This document shows, one piece after another, positions 1 to 11,100 of a stretch of 64,000 nt of DNA. Origin of the DNA: Parapristionchus giblindavisi (Eukaryota > Nematoda > Chromadorea > Rhabditida > Diplogasteridae); assembly GCA_943737045.1 (NCBI GenBank), contig CALSFV010000013.1, positions 782,501 to 846,500 on the forward strand. Reading direction: 5' to 3'. The translations under genes were made by a program, and so were the position numbers. The notes beneath the pieces are model-generated. The model made no database searches, was not told where the DNA came from, and saw only the letters and a program-made list of their open reading frames with translations. The number at the start of each line of letters is the position of its first letter. Position 1 is the first letter of the stretch.

Positions 1-65
1 ATATTTTAAAAGGCGAGATAGTGTGTAAATCAAGGAGATTTTTCTTTGAGCATTGTAAATTACAG

Positions 66-3000
66 CTGGAGCAGAACGTACTGTTACCCTCTCCGTGGAA
101 ATTGCGAGGAAAGATTCTCATAAAGGTAAAAAATACTATTATTACTAGTTTATCCAATGTCAAGATACAATCACTGTCGATTTATTCTCCAATTTTCTCA
201 GCATTATGCGACGTAAAAGATGCTTGTCTATCAATCATAAAGCGGACTAAATAATCTATATTGTCCGCAACCCATGGGCTTCACAAAGGAAAAATTCAAG
301 GACTAAACAATGTTTCAGGCGAAACGTCAGTCGAACAAGCTCCAGAATCGACCGTCCTTCCAACAACTCTCAGTTGTCAGCCAGGACAGCGTTGACTACT
401 CGGGTATTGAGAGCAGAGATCAAAGATCAAAGATCAAAGATCAAACTATACCTTTCATGGTTCAGAGTACAATCAGGATACGCAGCGAGCACTCGCACAC
501 TATCTGATGAATCGGAAGGAGCGACGGCAAGGAATGGGTGCGTCAAACGAAATTTGATCGTTGTAGTCTGATCGTTGTAATCTGATCTTTCTGATCTGAT
601 CGTTGTAGTCTGATCGTTGTAGTTTGATAGTTGTAGTTTGATTGTTGTAGTTTGATTGTTGTAGTCTGATCGTTGTAATCTGATCGTTGTAGTCTGATCG
701 TTGTAGTTTGATAGTTGTAGTTTGATTGTTGTAGTTTGATTGTTGTAGTCTGATCGTTGTAGTCTGATCGTTGTAGTCTGATCGTTGTATTCTGATCGTT
801 GTAGCCTGATCGTTGTAATGTGATCGTTGTAGTTAGGTCATTGATCAGGTGAGGAAGAAGACGTGATGCAGATGCTAGACGAGGCGCCTGAGGAACGACG
901 AATCTGCAAATTCATTCCCGAACCGGAAGCGGTATGATGTTTGATCTTTGATCTTTGAATTTTATACTATGAACACTTGATCTCTGTAGTTTGATCTTTG
1001 ATCTTTGATCTTTGTAGATGAACCAATGTTCTGCGTTGAAGTCGCCAGCACTCTCGCCAACGATGAGCATTGACACTGGATTTGTGAGTGGACTTCATTT
1101 TGTCAAAATTCTTTATTTTCATTTTCACGGTGTACTAGAGCTTTTTTTATTGATATGACTGAACCTTATAATAAATTAATTTCCAAATTCCAAACAGGAA
1201 TCTGGTGTGCAGAGCCGTAAGATGTCCGAGGTGACCAGTCGGCAGATCAAAGCCCAGGTTCATTTCGATTCAATTTATCATGTCAAGTGATATGATTGTA
1301 AAGCTTATGTTACCTTGCAAGATCAAAGCTCATATTAGGTTGCTAAGAAAGTTTCGATCATTTTTATCTTGGCAATGAAGTAAGTAATAACAACTATGAA
1401 TGGCCCTACATATCCCACTAATCGTTAGCGTATCGGGGGCCCTCGACGGCTCCCGAAAAAAAAAGAAAGAAAAGTGTGACATGTAAAATGCATCCGTCTC
1501 TTCAAGTATCTCGCAATGCATGATTACATCACCTCCATGATTGCATCACCGGCGTCAATTCCATCGCGTTTGGGCATGCAAATCGAACCTTGGAAGGTCG
1601 TGTCGCAATTCACAGATACCGCATCACAATTCCTTGAGGTGGGTGTAGGAGTGCATCACTGACCAGTGTTGAACTGATTGAGCCAGTGCCTGCTCTTAGG
1701 AAGGACAAGAAGGGACACACTGCCAAAAAACGGCCATAAATGTCCGAAAATTGCGATCTACTGGGAATGAATCGATCGAGATTCAAGATTTTCACAATAT
1801 TTCTCAATGCAGTGTCGATAGTAGCATGGGCAAGGAATGCGAACAACTCATCATGTAGTTATAGGGCCTGATAACACTCTTTTATTATGCAGTTGCGTTA
1901 CTTTCGTGCGCGGAGATGTAGCGAGACAAATCGATTGATCGTTACTTTCGTAACAACCTAATAGATCAAACTGAAAAATAGTAAAGCTGAAGATAGATCA
2001 AACTACAAAATATTTCAGGTGAAACCCGAGAAGGAAGTACAAAAGGTGGCCAAGGAGCTCTCCGACATAGTCAACTACATTCAAGCGGAGAGCAGTAGTC
2101 AGCTGAAGATTGACGGATCTGAAAGTGAGTTCAAAGATCAAAGATCAAAGACCAAACTACAAATCACATCTTCAGAGGCTCGCAACTACTATATCATGCA
2201 CTCTCTCAGCGAGGAGGGTATCTCGAAGCTGGTGCGGAATGAGGTGGGAACAGTTTCAATTAGTAGTTTGATCACAAAAGATTATAGTTTGATCTTTGAT
2301 CTATGTCAGAGTCGTCTCTGTGCGCTGGTCAAGCATAACGTTCGACAGATCACTCGCGCCTATCCTTCGGGCATTCGTATCGGCTCTTCCAATTATCTGC
2401 CCTTGGTTGGTTGATCTTTGATCTTTGATCTTTGATCTTCGATCTCTTTGGAGTTTGATCACATCGATTTACAGTTCTGCTGGATCGCTGGCACTCAGAT
2501 GGCTGCTCTGAACTTTCAGGTGGTCGCTTTATAAGTTCGTAGTTGATCTTTGATCTTTGATATTTATACTTTGATCATTGATCTTCGTGATTGCAGACGA
2601 ACGGACTCCCAATGCAGTTCAATGAGGCTTTGTTTATGGATAACGGAAGGAGTGGGTTAGGATATATTTATTGATAGCTAAGCATAGAGAAATAACATCG
2701 CGGAAAGTGAAACTAATTGAACGACCGTTTATTTTCTATCTATGGGTCAATTATTAAAGGCACACCTCGAGCTAATTTTGCTCCCCGCTCTAGCCACACT
2801 CTCTCGCTTTCTTTGTCTGCGAAAAAGTATCGACAATGCGGAGAGTAAAATTAGCTTGAGGTGTCGCTTTAAGATCATTTTGCGTATGATAAATCCTCAT
2901 CGCAGATATGTCCTCAAGCCTCAGCCCCTTCGAGACATCAGCCTTAACTACAATCCCCAGATGAGCGAGGTTCCCGCCACGATCTCCGAGACTCTTCAGG

Positions 3001-5976
3001 TTACGGTAAGTTCGGGCATCATTGTCGAATGATCTCACCTAAAACCTATGCAAATCACCAAAATAAATCAGGTTCTTCTGAAAGGCGTAGTGCAAAGGGA
3101 GATTAACCTCTCTCAATGACCTCTTCATTGCGCACACTATTTCTCTCTTCTCTAACAACGAGAGAACGTAGGCCGTTGAACAGGCGATTGAGAGAGGTCA
3201 CGCTCCCTTTAAGTTCCATGTGTGCGATATTTTCACTCCGAATTCCTTTGAATGACAGGTGCTCTCGGGTCAATTCCTGTCGCTGTTGTCTCCTTCTCCA
3301 TCGACTCTGGTTACGGTAGATCTGTATGATCTACCAAGGGATACGATAAGGAACAAGTAATTTATTTCTTGATCATTTATCTTAGCAATTTAATCTTAAA
3401 ATATTAATAGTTTCTTTAGTAAATGCCTTAATATCGAGGCACAACCAATGGTCGTCTTTAGTAACAAAAGAATGATTAAACAGTTCGTTATATGAACAAA
3501 AATTCACCGTATCAGTAAATATATCTGTGTTGATTTCTATCTGTCAAAGCTAGAGAGGCGTGTATTAAAGGTGAATTTAAACATTTATCATATCAAATGT
3601 AAGAAGCACGATATCACCATGTTATCAAGAGGCACGAAGGGAAAAGAATAAGAAGCGAGAGAGTGTGTAATAATCATTTTAGCTTCATTTAGACAGAGTA
3701 TTACAATGTTTTTAAAAGCACACCCGAGAGAGTTTGAAATTCTCCTCTCTGACAACACTCTCTCGTAAACAAGGAAGGCGAGAGAATGTTGCCAAAGCGG
3801 AGAGTTTGAAATTATATCGGGGTGCCTTTAACATTTGTGTCATTGTCAGGTACAAGACCCGCATCGTGCACAAAAACGGCATCAATCCCACTTATGAGCA
3901 GGATCAGGCATTCATCTTTGAGCGAGTAAGAATATCAAAAGATCCAAGATCAAAGATCAAACTACAAAGTTCAGATCCTGAAACCAGAGGGAGCCTTTCT
4001 GGTTCTTCGGGTGTTCGACGGAGAAGGCGTCGAGTTGGCCCATCGCATACTGCCAGTGCACAAGATGAATAGAGGTATTAAAGGCAGTCTCCGAGCTAAG
4101 TCTACTCCGCGCGCTGGCAGTACTCTCTCGCGGACAAAGAAAGCGATTGAGTATGGTTAGGGCGGAGAGTTTCACATTTGTTTGGAGTGTGCAATATAAT
4201 AATCGCTTCTTATGTTATTGAGGAAGAGAAGATAAACTCGAAGCGATACTTTACAAATAAATAAGATTCGAAAGTAGCTGCTACATTACGCGATTACAGG
4301 TTTAAGGTGATTATTGAAAACGATATAGGAGAGATCAAAGATCAAAGAATGTTGTTGCAAGTCAAAAATCATGTGCATGATGAAAAAATCGCGCAAGCCT
4401 CAAAAATGGTGACCTGGAATTGTGAACACAATAGGAATGAAGTCTTATGCGCTGGAAATGAACTTTGTTAAAAATAAGTTCTCTATGAGATTGATTTTGA
4501 TCGAGTGTCCTGTCTTCTAGAGTAATCAAGTAGAGCTGTTGAAACTTATTTGAAACTACATCATATAAAGGCACAATTTTTAAGCTAATTTTGTCTTTAC
4601 TGTTCGCTCTGGCAACACTTCCTTATTGTTAGATAAAGAAAGGGGACGAAATTAGGTGATTTTTTGAAGCTGAACTTTGAATCAATTTATTTGCTTTTAG
4701 ATCAATCAGCAGTATTTTAGGCTATCGTCACGTCACCCTCCACACTTCCAACGCAAGACACATCGGGCCAGCATCGCTGTTCTGCCATTTCGCCATAGAC
4801 TTTTATGTCCCACCCATTCATAGAGGTCTGAGGAGATCAAAGATCAAAGATCAATTTTAAATGTTCCAGATATTCAACTGTCTCTCATGGATCCGATTAG
4901 GGCTGCACAGCAACGGGAAGGTTTGGTGTTATTACGCTTTATTAGAGTACCAGGCCAGATGATAACCGACTGGTTGATAACTATTTGTATATGAGCGTCA
5001 AGCGCCAATGAATAAAGAATGTAAATAGTTATCATTCAGTCAGTTCTCAGTCATTGGTTTTCTCATCCGACCTTTATTATTGCATTAAATAATGATTTTA
5101 AAGCTCAACAAGCGCAGTTCTTGGACCCGGTTTCGTATCGGATGCATTCTCCCTCAACATCGGTCAGTTTCGTTATACTAGAACTGAAAAATGATATTGG
5201 TCTTCTCATGTTATTTTATTTTTAAAAGCTATCCTCTAACATCAAAATATCTTTGTCCGAGTGTTTAGTATTCTACTGGAGTGAAAGGTGTCTTCCAATT
5301 TTGTTTGCTATATTCGTTTAACGCCTTGAATTGTTTTGTGCTTGTTAGTGCATAGCAATTCTCGACCTTGTTAGGAACTCATAAAACAAGTGCAACGAGA
5401 CAATTTTACGACATGGACAAGAGCATATGGCGTGGAAATATGGGAGTATTTCAATGGGTTTCCGATGAGTAATAATGGTGACCATACGTTGAATGAAAAT
5501 TGCGTTTCAGCATATGAACAGGAATTGTTAGTGCGCACTGCGAGAATTTGTGGATAATTATGTGAAAATGTTGTCTAGAACATGAAATGTTGTCCTGAAA
5601 CCGAAAAGTTTACAGAGATATAAGTTTATGGAGCAAAAAAAACGTGTACAGACTGTGATGCTTTTATTTAGTAGAGTAGCTAATGTAAATGATATGGATT
5701 GCTATATGAGACCAGTAAGACAATGAAGAATTATTATGCATAGCAATCCATATCATTTGCCATAAAAATGTGTACTCAAGAGTAATTAATGTTTTTTTTC
5801 AGAGTTCATCTCGAATGACCGTAGAGGAGCTGCCCGTCCCGAAGAAAGTCAGCACCACTGACAACGTTAAAGCCAAGATCATGTAAGATACTAATCGATA
5901 ATCTTAAGTTAATCTTTGATCTTTGATCTTTGATCTTTGATCTTTCAGCGACCTCCTCTTCGGGTCAAAGATGTAG
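66..5976 (+). CDS. Phospholipase C-beta-like (5' end outside window; X-box end, Y box, C2 domain)
   Basis: Phosphoinositide-specific phospholipase C, the Gq-coupled enzyme that cleaves PIP2 to IP3 and diacylglycerol at the plasma membrane. Exons: 66-125, 319-403, 466-537, 849-931, 1018-1083, 1198-1257, 2019-2124, 2176-2243, 2310-2405, 2475-2519, 2597-2655, 2906-3005, 3259-3356, 3850-3925, 3975-4074, 4721-4825, 4870-4920, 5104-5162 (or from 5113), 5803-5882, 5949-5976. All phases close, giving about 498 residues. Exon 1 is the end of the X box (LLPSPWKLRGKILIK). An X-Y linker and the beta-type LSDIVNYIQ stretch follow. The Y box shows AYPSGIRIGSSNYLP, AGTQMAALNFQTNGLPMQFN and NGRSGYVLKP; the C2 domain shows VDLYDLPRDTIRNKYKTR, GINPTYEQD, LAHRILPVHKMNRGYRHV and FYVPPIHR. 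Family members usually carry a further few hundred residues of coiled coil after C2; here the frame stops about 70 residues later. The nematode counterpart would be egl-8-like (inferred). Catalytic X-box histidines lie upstream of the window. Confidence 0.92.
554..838 (+). repeat. 14-bp minisatellite (TCTGATCGTTGTAG)n in a phospholipase intron
   Basis: About twenty degenerate tandem copies of TCTGATCGTTGTAG fill most of the intron between exons 466-537 and 849-931. Variants include TTTGATAGTTGTAG and TTTGATTGTTGTAG. The core TGATCGTTGTAG resembles the GATCTTTGTAG found in neighbouring introns, so the array probably expanded from the same heptad sequence. Confidence 0.9.
2752..2873. mobile_element. 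MITE, GGCACACC family, copy in phospholipase intron
   Basis: About 120 bp with imperfect terminal inverted repeats. It begins TTAAAGGCACACCTCGAGCTAA and ends near TTAGCTTGAGGTGTCGCTTTAA, with the internal hallmarks CACTCTCTCGC, TTTGTCTGCG and CGGAGAGTAAAATTAGC. It is non-coding and lies wholly within the intron 2656-2905. The same family recurs at least ten more times in the window. Confidence 0.85.
3075..3214. mobile_element. MITE-like palindrome (related to GGCACACC family) in intron 3006-3258
   Basis: The stretch starts AAAGGCGTAGTGCAAAGGGAG and closes AGGTCACGCTCCCTTTAAG. Internal CTCTCAATGACCTC and GAGAGAGGTCAC segments are inverted copies of each other. It shares the AAAGGC/CCTTTAA ends and the CTCTC-rich core of the MITE family but is a diverged variant. 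Confidence 0.6.
3713..3833. mobile_element. MITE, GGCACACC family, copy in intron 3357-3849
   Basis: TTAAAAGCACACCCGAGAGAG at the left and TATCGGGGTGCCTTTAA at the right are inverted. The core has ACACTCTCTCGTAAACAAGG and GAGAGAATGTTGCC. A fragment of another copy (GGCACGAAGGG and GAGAGAGTGTGTAA) lies just upstream at about 3630-3675. Confidence 0.8.
4075..4192. mobile_element. MITE, GGCACACC family, copy starting at a splice donor
   Basis: TATTAAAGGCAGTCTCCGAGC begins right at the donor of exon 3975-4074, and the other end is GTTTGGAGTGTGC. The internal CAGTACTCTCTCGCGGAC and GGGCGGAGAGTTTCAC match the family. A weaker relic (TATAAAGGCACAATTTTTAAG) follows at about 4564-4660 in the same intron. 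Confidence 0.75.
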
Positions 5977-8129
5977 CCATGGACATCATGTTTTATGAGT
6001 GTTATAAACGTTTTGCAATCACTCTCATCAGATTGTTTACATTGCGGAATCGTTGTCATGAGTTATTGCCTGGTTAATATCAGCAACAGAAGCGAAAGAT
6101 TAGGCGTAATCAGTAACCATTGCAAACCTCTTTTTGTAAACGATGAAACGATGTCAGTAATTCAGTACTGTTGAGGACGTTCAATTTTTCCGGTGAGTAT
6201 GAGCGGTATATCGTATTTTAAAGGCACACTACGAGCTAATCTTACTCCCCGCTCGACTACGCTCAATCCTATGCATAAACGAGAGAGTATGACCAGCGCT
6301 GAGAGTTCCAAAATAGCTCGGGATGTGCCTTTGAAAAAACACAAATCTTCATTTCACACGCTATCTTTGATCTCGTTTTCATTGATACAGTTTTCCCAAA
6401 AGAATCGATTTCAGAATTCTAATATAGGAGTCCAAACGATCAAACACTCAGTAATCCACGTAAATTTACAATGGGCATTTCGTTCGAGGAAAGTGCATCA
6501 CGTTTCTTCCATTCAATTCTCATTTCTACGCTCCCTTATCAGATATGATTCATTTGGAATGATAAGAGATTCATATCAATAGTAATATTAGATTGATGAT
6601 AAAGCTTAATAATTTGTTTGGTTTAAGAAGATTCAGCGATCCTTAATTGATTTCAGTTTTACCATTGCTCTCAAAAAAAAACCACTAATAATAAAGACTA
6701 ATTATAAGGACGAAGTTTGAACGAAATCTTCGTGAGGCGCTTCGTTTCTGTACTGATTCTGAATTCATTTATCAATCATTATTCAAAAAGGATTAACCGT
6801 AAAACTGTATTGTCCTCGTCACCCAAAGAGCTATACTTATATAAACATGGTTGACAATATCTCACGGCTGATAAGTATTCAGTAGTAATGTAAAGATTGA
6901 CAGGAGATGTTGAGACATGGAAAGATAAAATAGATTGATGGACAGACAAAAAATGTGATCAAGGATGATATGATAGGGGTAGCACTTGTACATAGCAATA
7001 TACATGACAATCATCACCCTTTCTCCACCATAATTTTAAGACTCCGCCTCCGATTTAAAAAAAATTACATTGACATCAAGGCTATTTGTATGTTCAACAG
7101 ATCGATAATCCACATCTTTTGCCTCAATCCTATATAACATCTCGTTTATTATGTTCCGATAACTCGGGTTTCTCAATCGATTTTCATAAGAACTCTCAGT
7201 TTCTCTGCATTTGCCTCGACAACTTAGAAGCATTGTCTTGACGGTCTCGTGTACACACTCTTTTGATTCGATTAGAGATAAGGAGGCCCTTTCCATTCCT
7301 GACAGTCACACTAATCCCCTTTCTATGTAATACACGCACTACTCCTACCATTCCTTCTATCACCAACTTCATTATCACTCCTTGTTAATCACAAGATTGG
7401 TCCAAGGTGCACGTACCAAGTCAATTTGTGATTTTTCATTTTTTTAAATTTCTGTTTCATTTGGTTGGTGCATACCCGGTGCACTTCGTAGAGCAGAATC
7501 TTCAGTCCCGATTTTACAGTCTTTACATTGTCTAGTTAGCATAAGATCAAATGGTACTGAAGAGAAATCTTTGAATAGTAGTTTAAATTCTAATAAAAAT
7601 ATATATCACGTTTGCACATTTGAACGGTACTGAAGGGATCAATGAATGGCGCATATTCGCCCTTCTATCAATTGAATCCTATTGCTATCTAGATCTTTAT
7701 TGACATTTAACATCTGATATTGTCATTTTGTAGAATCCATTAAAAGTATAAATTGGAAACCCAACTAGCAGTGATAGCTCCGACTGTAGTGGCTGAAAGT
7801 GCTATTATTGTATTGCTATTCCAGTATCGGTCCGAAATTGAGAAAGTGTGCATCTTGGTTTCCTTTATTAAGTAATCACCCCCATCTTGATGCATACAAT
7901 CAAGATGGGAGTGCCCCCTGGGACCCCTACTAATCGTTTATTGCGTGGCAACCATCCCCCCAATGGTTTAGTGCAGAAATAAAGGTTTTTGTATAGCATT
8001 GTAATACACCATCAGTATATCTCGTTTAAAATTCACCGCCTACCATATATCATTCGCATTGTCAGTAGATGCTCTGTCCGAATATATTTCCATTTACTGT
8101 CAACATTCTCTTCTAACAGATCCGCAGTT
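5977..8129. other. Intergenic interval between phospholipase and phosphodiesterase genes
   Basis: No supported gene. It contains one MITE (about 6216-6335, TTTTAAAGGCACACTACGAGC to CTCGGGATGTGCCTTTGAAA) and otherwise AT-rich sequence with only short ORFs, none with recognisable domains. The 3' UTR of the upstream gene should start at 5977, but I could not place its polyadenylation site. Confidence 0.6.
6216..6335. mobile_element. MITE, GGCACACC family, intergenic copy
   Basis: Well-preserved ends: TTTTAAAGGCACACTACGAG at the left and AGCTCGGGATGTGCCTTTGA at the right. The internal AACGAGAGAGTATGACCAG and GCTGAGAGTTCC fit the family core. Confidence 0.8.
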
Positions 8130-8132
8130 ATG
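8123..8132 (+). promoter_or_regulatory. Possible trans-splice acceptor at the phosphodiesterase start codon
   Basis: CCGCAG is followed by TT and then the ATG at 8130. A pyrimidine-containing AG two bases before the initiator is the arrangement expected for a spliced-leader acceptor in nematodes. Another AG (TCTAACAG, ending 8119) could serve equally. Inference from context only. Confidence 0.35.
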
Positions 8133-11100
8133 TTGCTGAGGTTACTCACCTTCATAGCTTTCGCACATTTATCGACCGCTTTCCGACTATTGCAAGTAAG
8201 TCAATGTTTATGGCGACGTGACGATCAGAGATCGCTCGATTTTATTATATTTTTGTGTTGGTGAACAACAAGAAATAAAAAAACTAATAAACTAGATGGC
8301 CGAATTCTTCACAAACTATTGCATTACAAAACTCAACACTATCATACCATCGACTACTATAACTCTTTGCCAGTATACCCTCTTCAAGAACTCCTCTTTT
8401 CAGAGAACTCTTGATAAAAAATCATGTTCATATTGAACAAATCGGCTATGATCATCTTAGATGGCTCTTATCATAATCACAACCTATACCACACATCGTC
8501 GTAGACGAAAAAAAATGATAACCTCGATAATCCTGCCTAATCCATAATTGGCAGGTGACCGATTTCCACCTTGATGTCGACTACAACATCAACGGCGACC
8601 CCCAAAAGTGCGCGGAGCTTATTGTTATTCTTGATCTTAATTGATCTTTGATCTTTTGATCTTTGATCTTCCAGAATGTGTCACGTCTCCTCACCCACTA
8701 GAGCGGACCGCTCGCAGTTGGACACGACCGCTCAGCTAGGGCAGTATGGCGATTACATGTGTGACTCTCCCGAGGTTTTATTTTTGACCTTTGGTGTTTG
8801 ATCTTTGATCTTTGATCTTTATACTTTGATCTTTGATCTTTCTAGAGTCTGGTAAGATTTGCTGTTGACGAGGCGGTAAGGATATCGAATGGCGATCAAA
8901 AGCTCGATCTGGTCCTGTGGACTGGAGATAATACACCTCATATTGATGGATACAGTCAGGATTGTGAGTACTTTTATATTTTTTACTTATTTTACTAGTT
9001 GTTTAGGATTGCACAATGTCGCTTCAGAGAGTATTGCCAATACGGAATGTAAAATTAGCTCGGTGTGCCTTTAAAATTGCTCAAAGTCGCTTCAGTTGAG
9101 AACCAGACGTTTTAGATATGCTTTATTATTAAAAAAAAACAAATAGATTTTTTCATCGCAAACTTTAAATTAAAAGCTCTACCTTACAAGCTAACAATAA
9201 GGTCCACCTTATCTTACACGACTTTTTTCTTTTTCTTTGCTTTTCCCACGTGGTCATGGCGTCATTAAGTTTGACATTAATGGCGTCCAATTCTCAATTC
9301 CTTATCACAGCCTTATCACTAATCTAAGAGCCGGCTTGGTCCTATCGAGTAGTTTTTTTGGGATCAACCAATCATTAAATTATTGATTGAAATTGATAAG
9401 TGATAGTGCGTAAATTATGGAATAAAGTAGAACCAGAGCGAATTTGAAACTCTCCGCACTGGCCACTCCCATCGTAGACAAATAAGGCGAGAGAGCATTG
9501 TCAGAGGGGAGATTGAAATTAGCGATGGGTGTGGCTTTGAAGGGTATAGTATACTCGGGAAAAAATGTGCAAAAAATCTATGCAGCTTTTTGATGTGTTC
9601 TATTGAACACATAAGATTGTTCTATTGAACACCCCCCCCCCATGTGCTCCACTTTACACCTTTTTCCAATTTACACCCCAAAAGGTGTTAATTAGAACAC
9701 ATTGGGGATTGCAGTTCCTTTGGAACACCTTTGGGTGTTCACATTAACACTTAATTTTTCTGAGTGTAATGTACAATTGTAAGCACGAAAATATGTAAAA
9801 CTGAATTTTAAAATGAGATTTACGTTGTTTGTTTCTACTCATAGATGAAAGTTGATCTTTGATATTTCGACTGAAAATTACGAAAAACGGTTCATCATTC
9901 AGATGTGATCAACGCACTGACCAAGACCACAGGCATTCTGAAGTCTGCCTTCCCCAAGACGCCCATTCTGCCGACCTTTGGAAACCACGACTACTCACCG
10001 GCTAATGCTTTCGAGTATGTATTATACAGTGTAGCCTAAAAGTCATTTGACGCTTATTCATTTTTTATAACTTATGATCCAGAAAAGCAATCAAGTTGAT
10101 CTTTTCAGCCAATGTTCAGAATTTATCAGGGAATAGTACCATGATGTGTTGGTATAATTAAATTAGTTTACTAATGCGTAGTGATGACTCTATCGAAATA
10201 CACTTTTTTGAAAATTTACATTTCTTTAGTGAAAGATTCTGTTCTTCTGAAACATTGTGAGAGTGGAGACCCCCACTAGTGCTGCACAGTCACACAATCC
10301 GGAATGGATCTGATTCCGATTTCAAGCTGTAGCTGGGTCGCAACTTTGACCCCCAAAATTTATAACTTACAAGGGAACTATTTAACCTTACCACAAAATT
10401 CTCTTGTTTTGATACCTTGATGTAAATCTTCATGGTACAAGGATCTCAAAAAGTTAGGTCAACAGTAGCACATTCGCGTTTTAAGCCCCTTTTAGGCTTC
10501 TGAAAAAAGCACTAGATTTGCCTCTCACCCCTTCTTGACAGCGGAATAGACTCTCGGAAGTGTGTTCAGGGAGACAACTGGCCGAATGGTGTAGTGGTCT
10601 GGAGCGCTTGTGCTCACTCCGACTTTTTGTGGTTCAATTCCTCAATGAAAGCAAAAATTTTGATGTTTTTTCTATGCATTGCAAAAACGATATTTTTTCT
10701 TTGAAAATTAGTTTTAGCCGGAACAATAATGCAATAAACTTCAACTATCAAAACAACTATGTAAATTTTAAAAAATAACAGAGGAGAAGGGCTACATTAA
10801 GACACATCTATCCCTATTCCACAGTGGACCTTGTTATTTTTTAAAATTTATAAAGTTTTTTTTTCTTAGTTGAAGGTTATTACATTATTGTTTCGGTAGA
10901 AGAAAATTTTCAAAATAAACATATCGTTTTTACTTTGAAAGTAGAAGAGCTACATGAACACGATGTCCATAATCAACATCTATGGAGAATTGGGATAGAT
11001 GTGGGTTAATGTAGCCCTTCTCCTCTATTATTTTTTTAAAATTTCCATAGTTGTTTTGATAGTTGCAGTTTATTGCATTATTGTTCCGGTTAAAACTAAT

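Larger units (their letters stand above)
404..5948. repeat. GATCTTT / AAAGATC heptad runs inside phospholipase introns
   Basis: Most short introns of the phospholipase gene hold two or more tandem copies of the 7-mer GATCTTT or its complement AAAGATC. Examples are the introns 404-465, 932-1017, 2125-2175, 2244-2309, 2406-2474, 2520-2596, 3926-3974, 4826-4869 and 5883-5948. They often run right up to the 3' splice site (for example GATCTTTCAG before 5949). Both orientations occur. Confidence 0.85.

Noticed and set aside
554..838. CRISPR-like array
   Set aside because: The units are 14-bp tandem copies without unique spacers, inside an intron of a eukaryotic gene.
2019..2414. A single-exon gene of 131 codons
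   Set aside because: It is three phospholipase exons read through two frame-preserving introns that contain GATCAAAG heptads.
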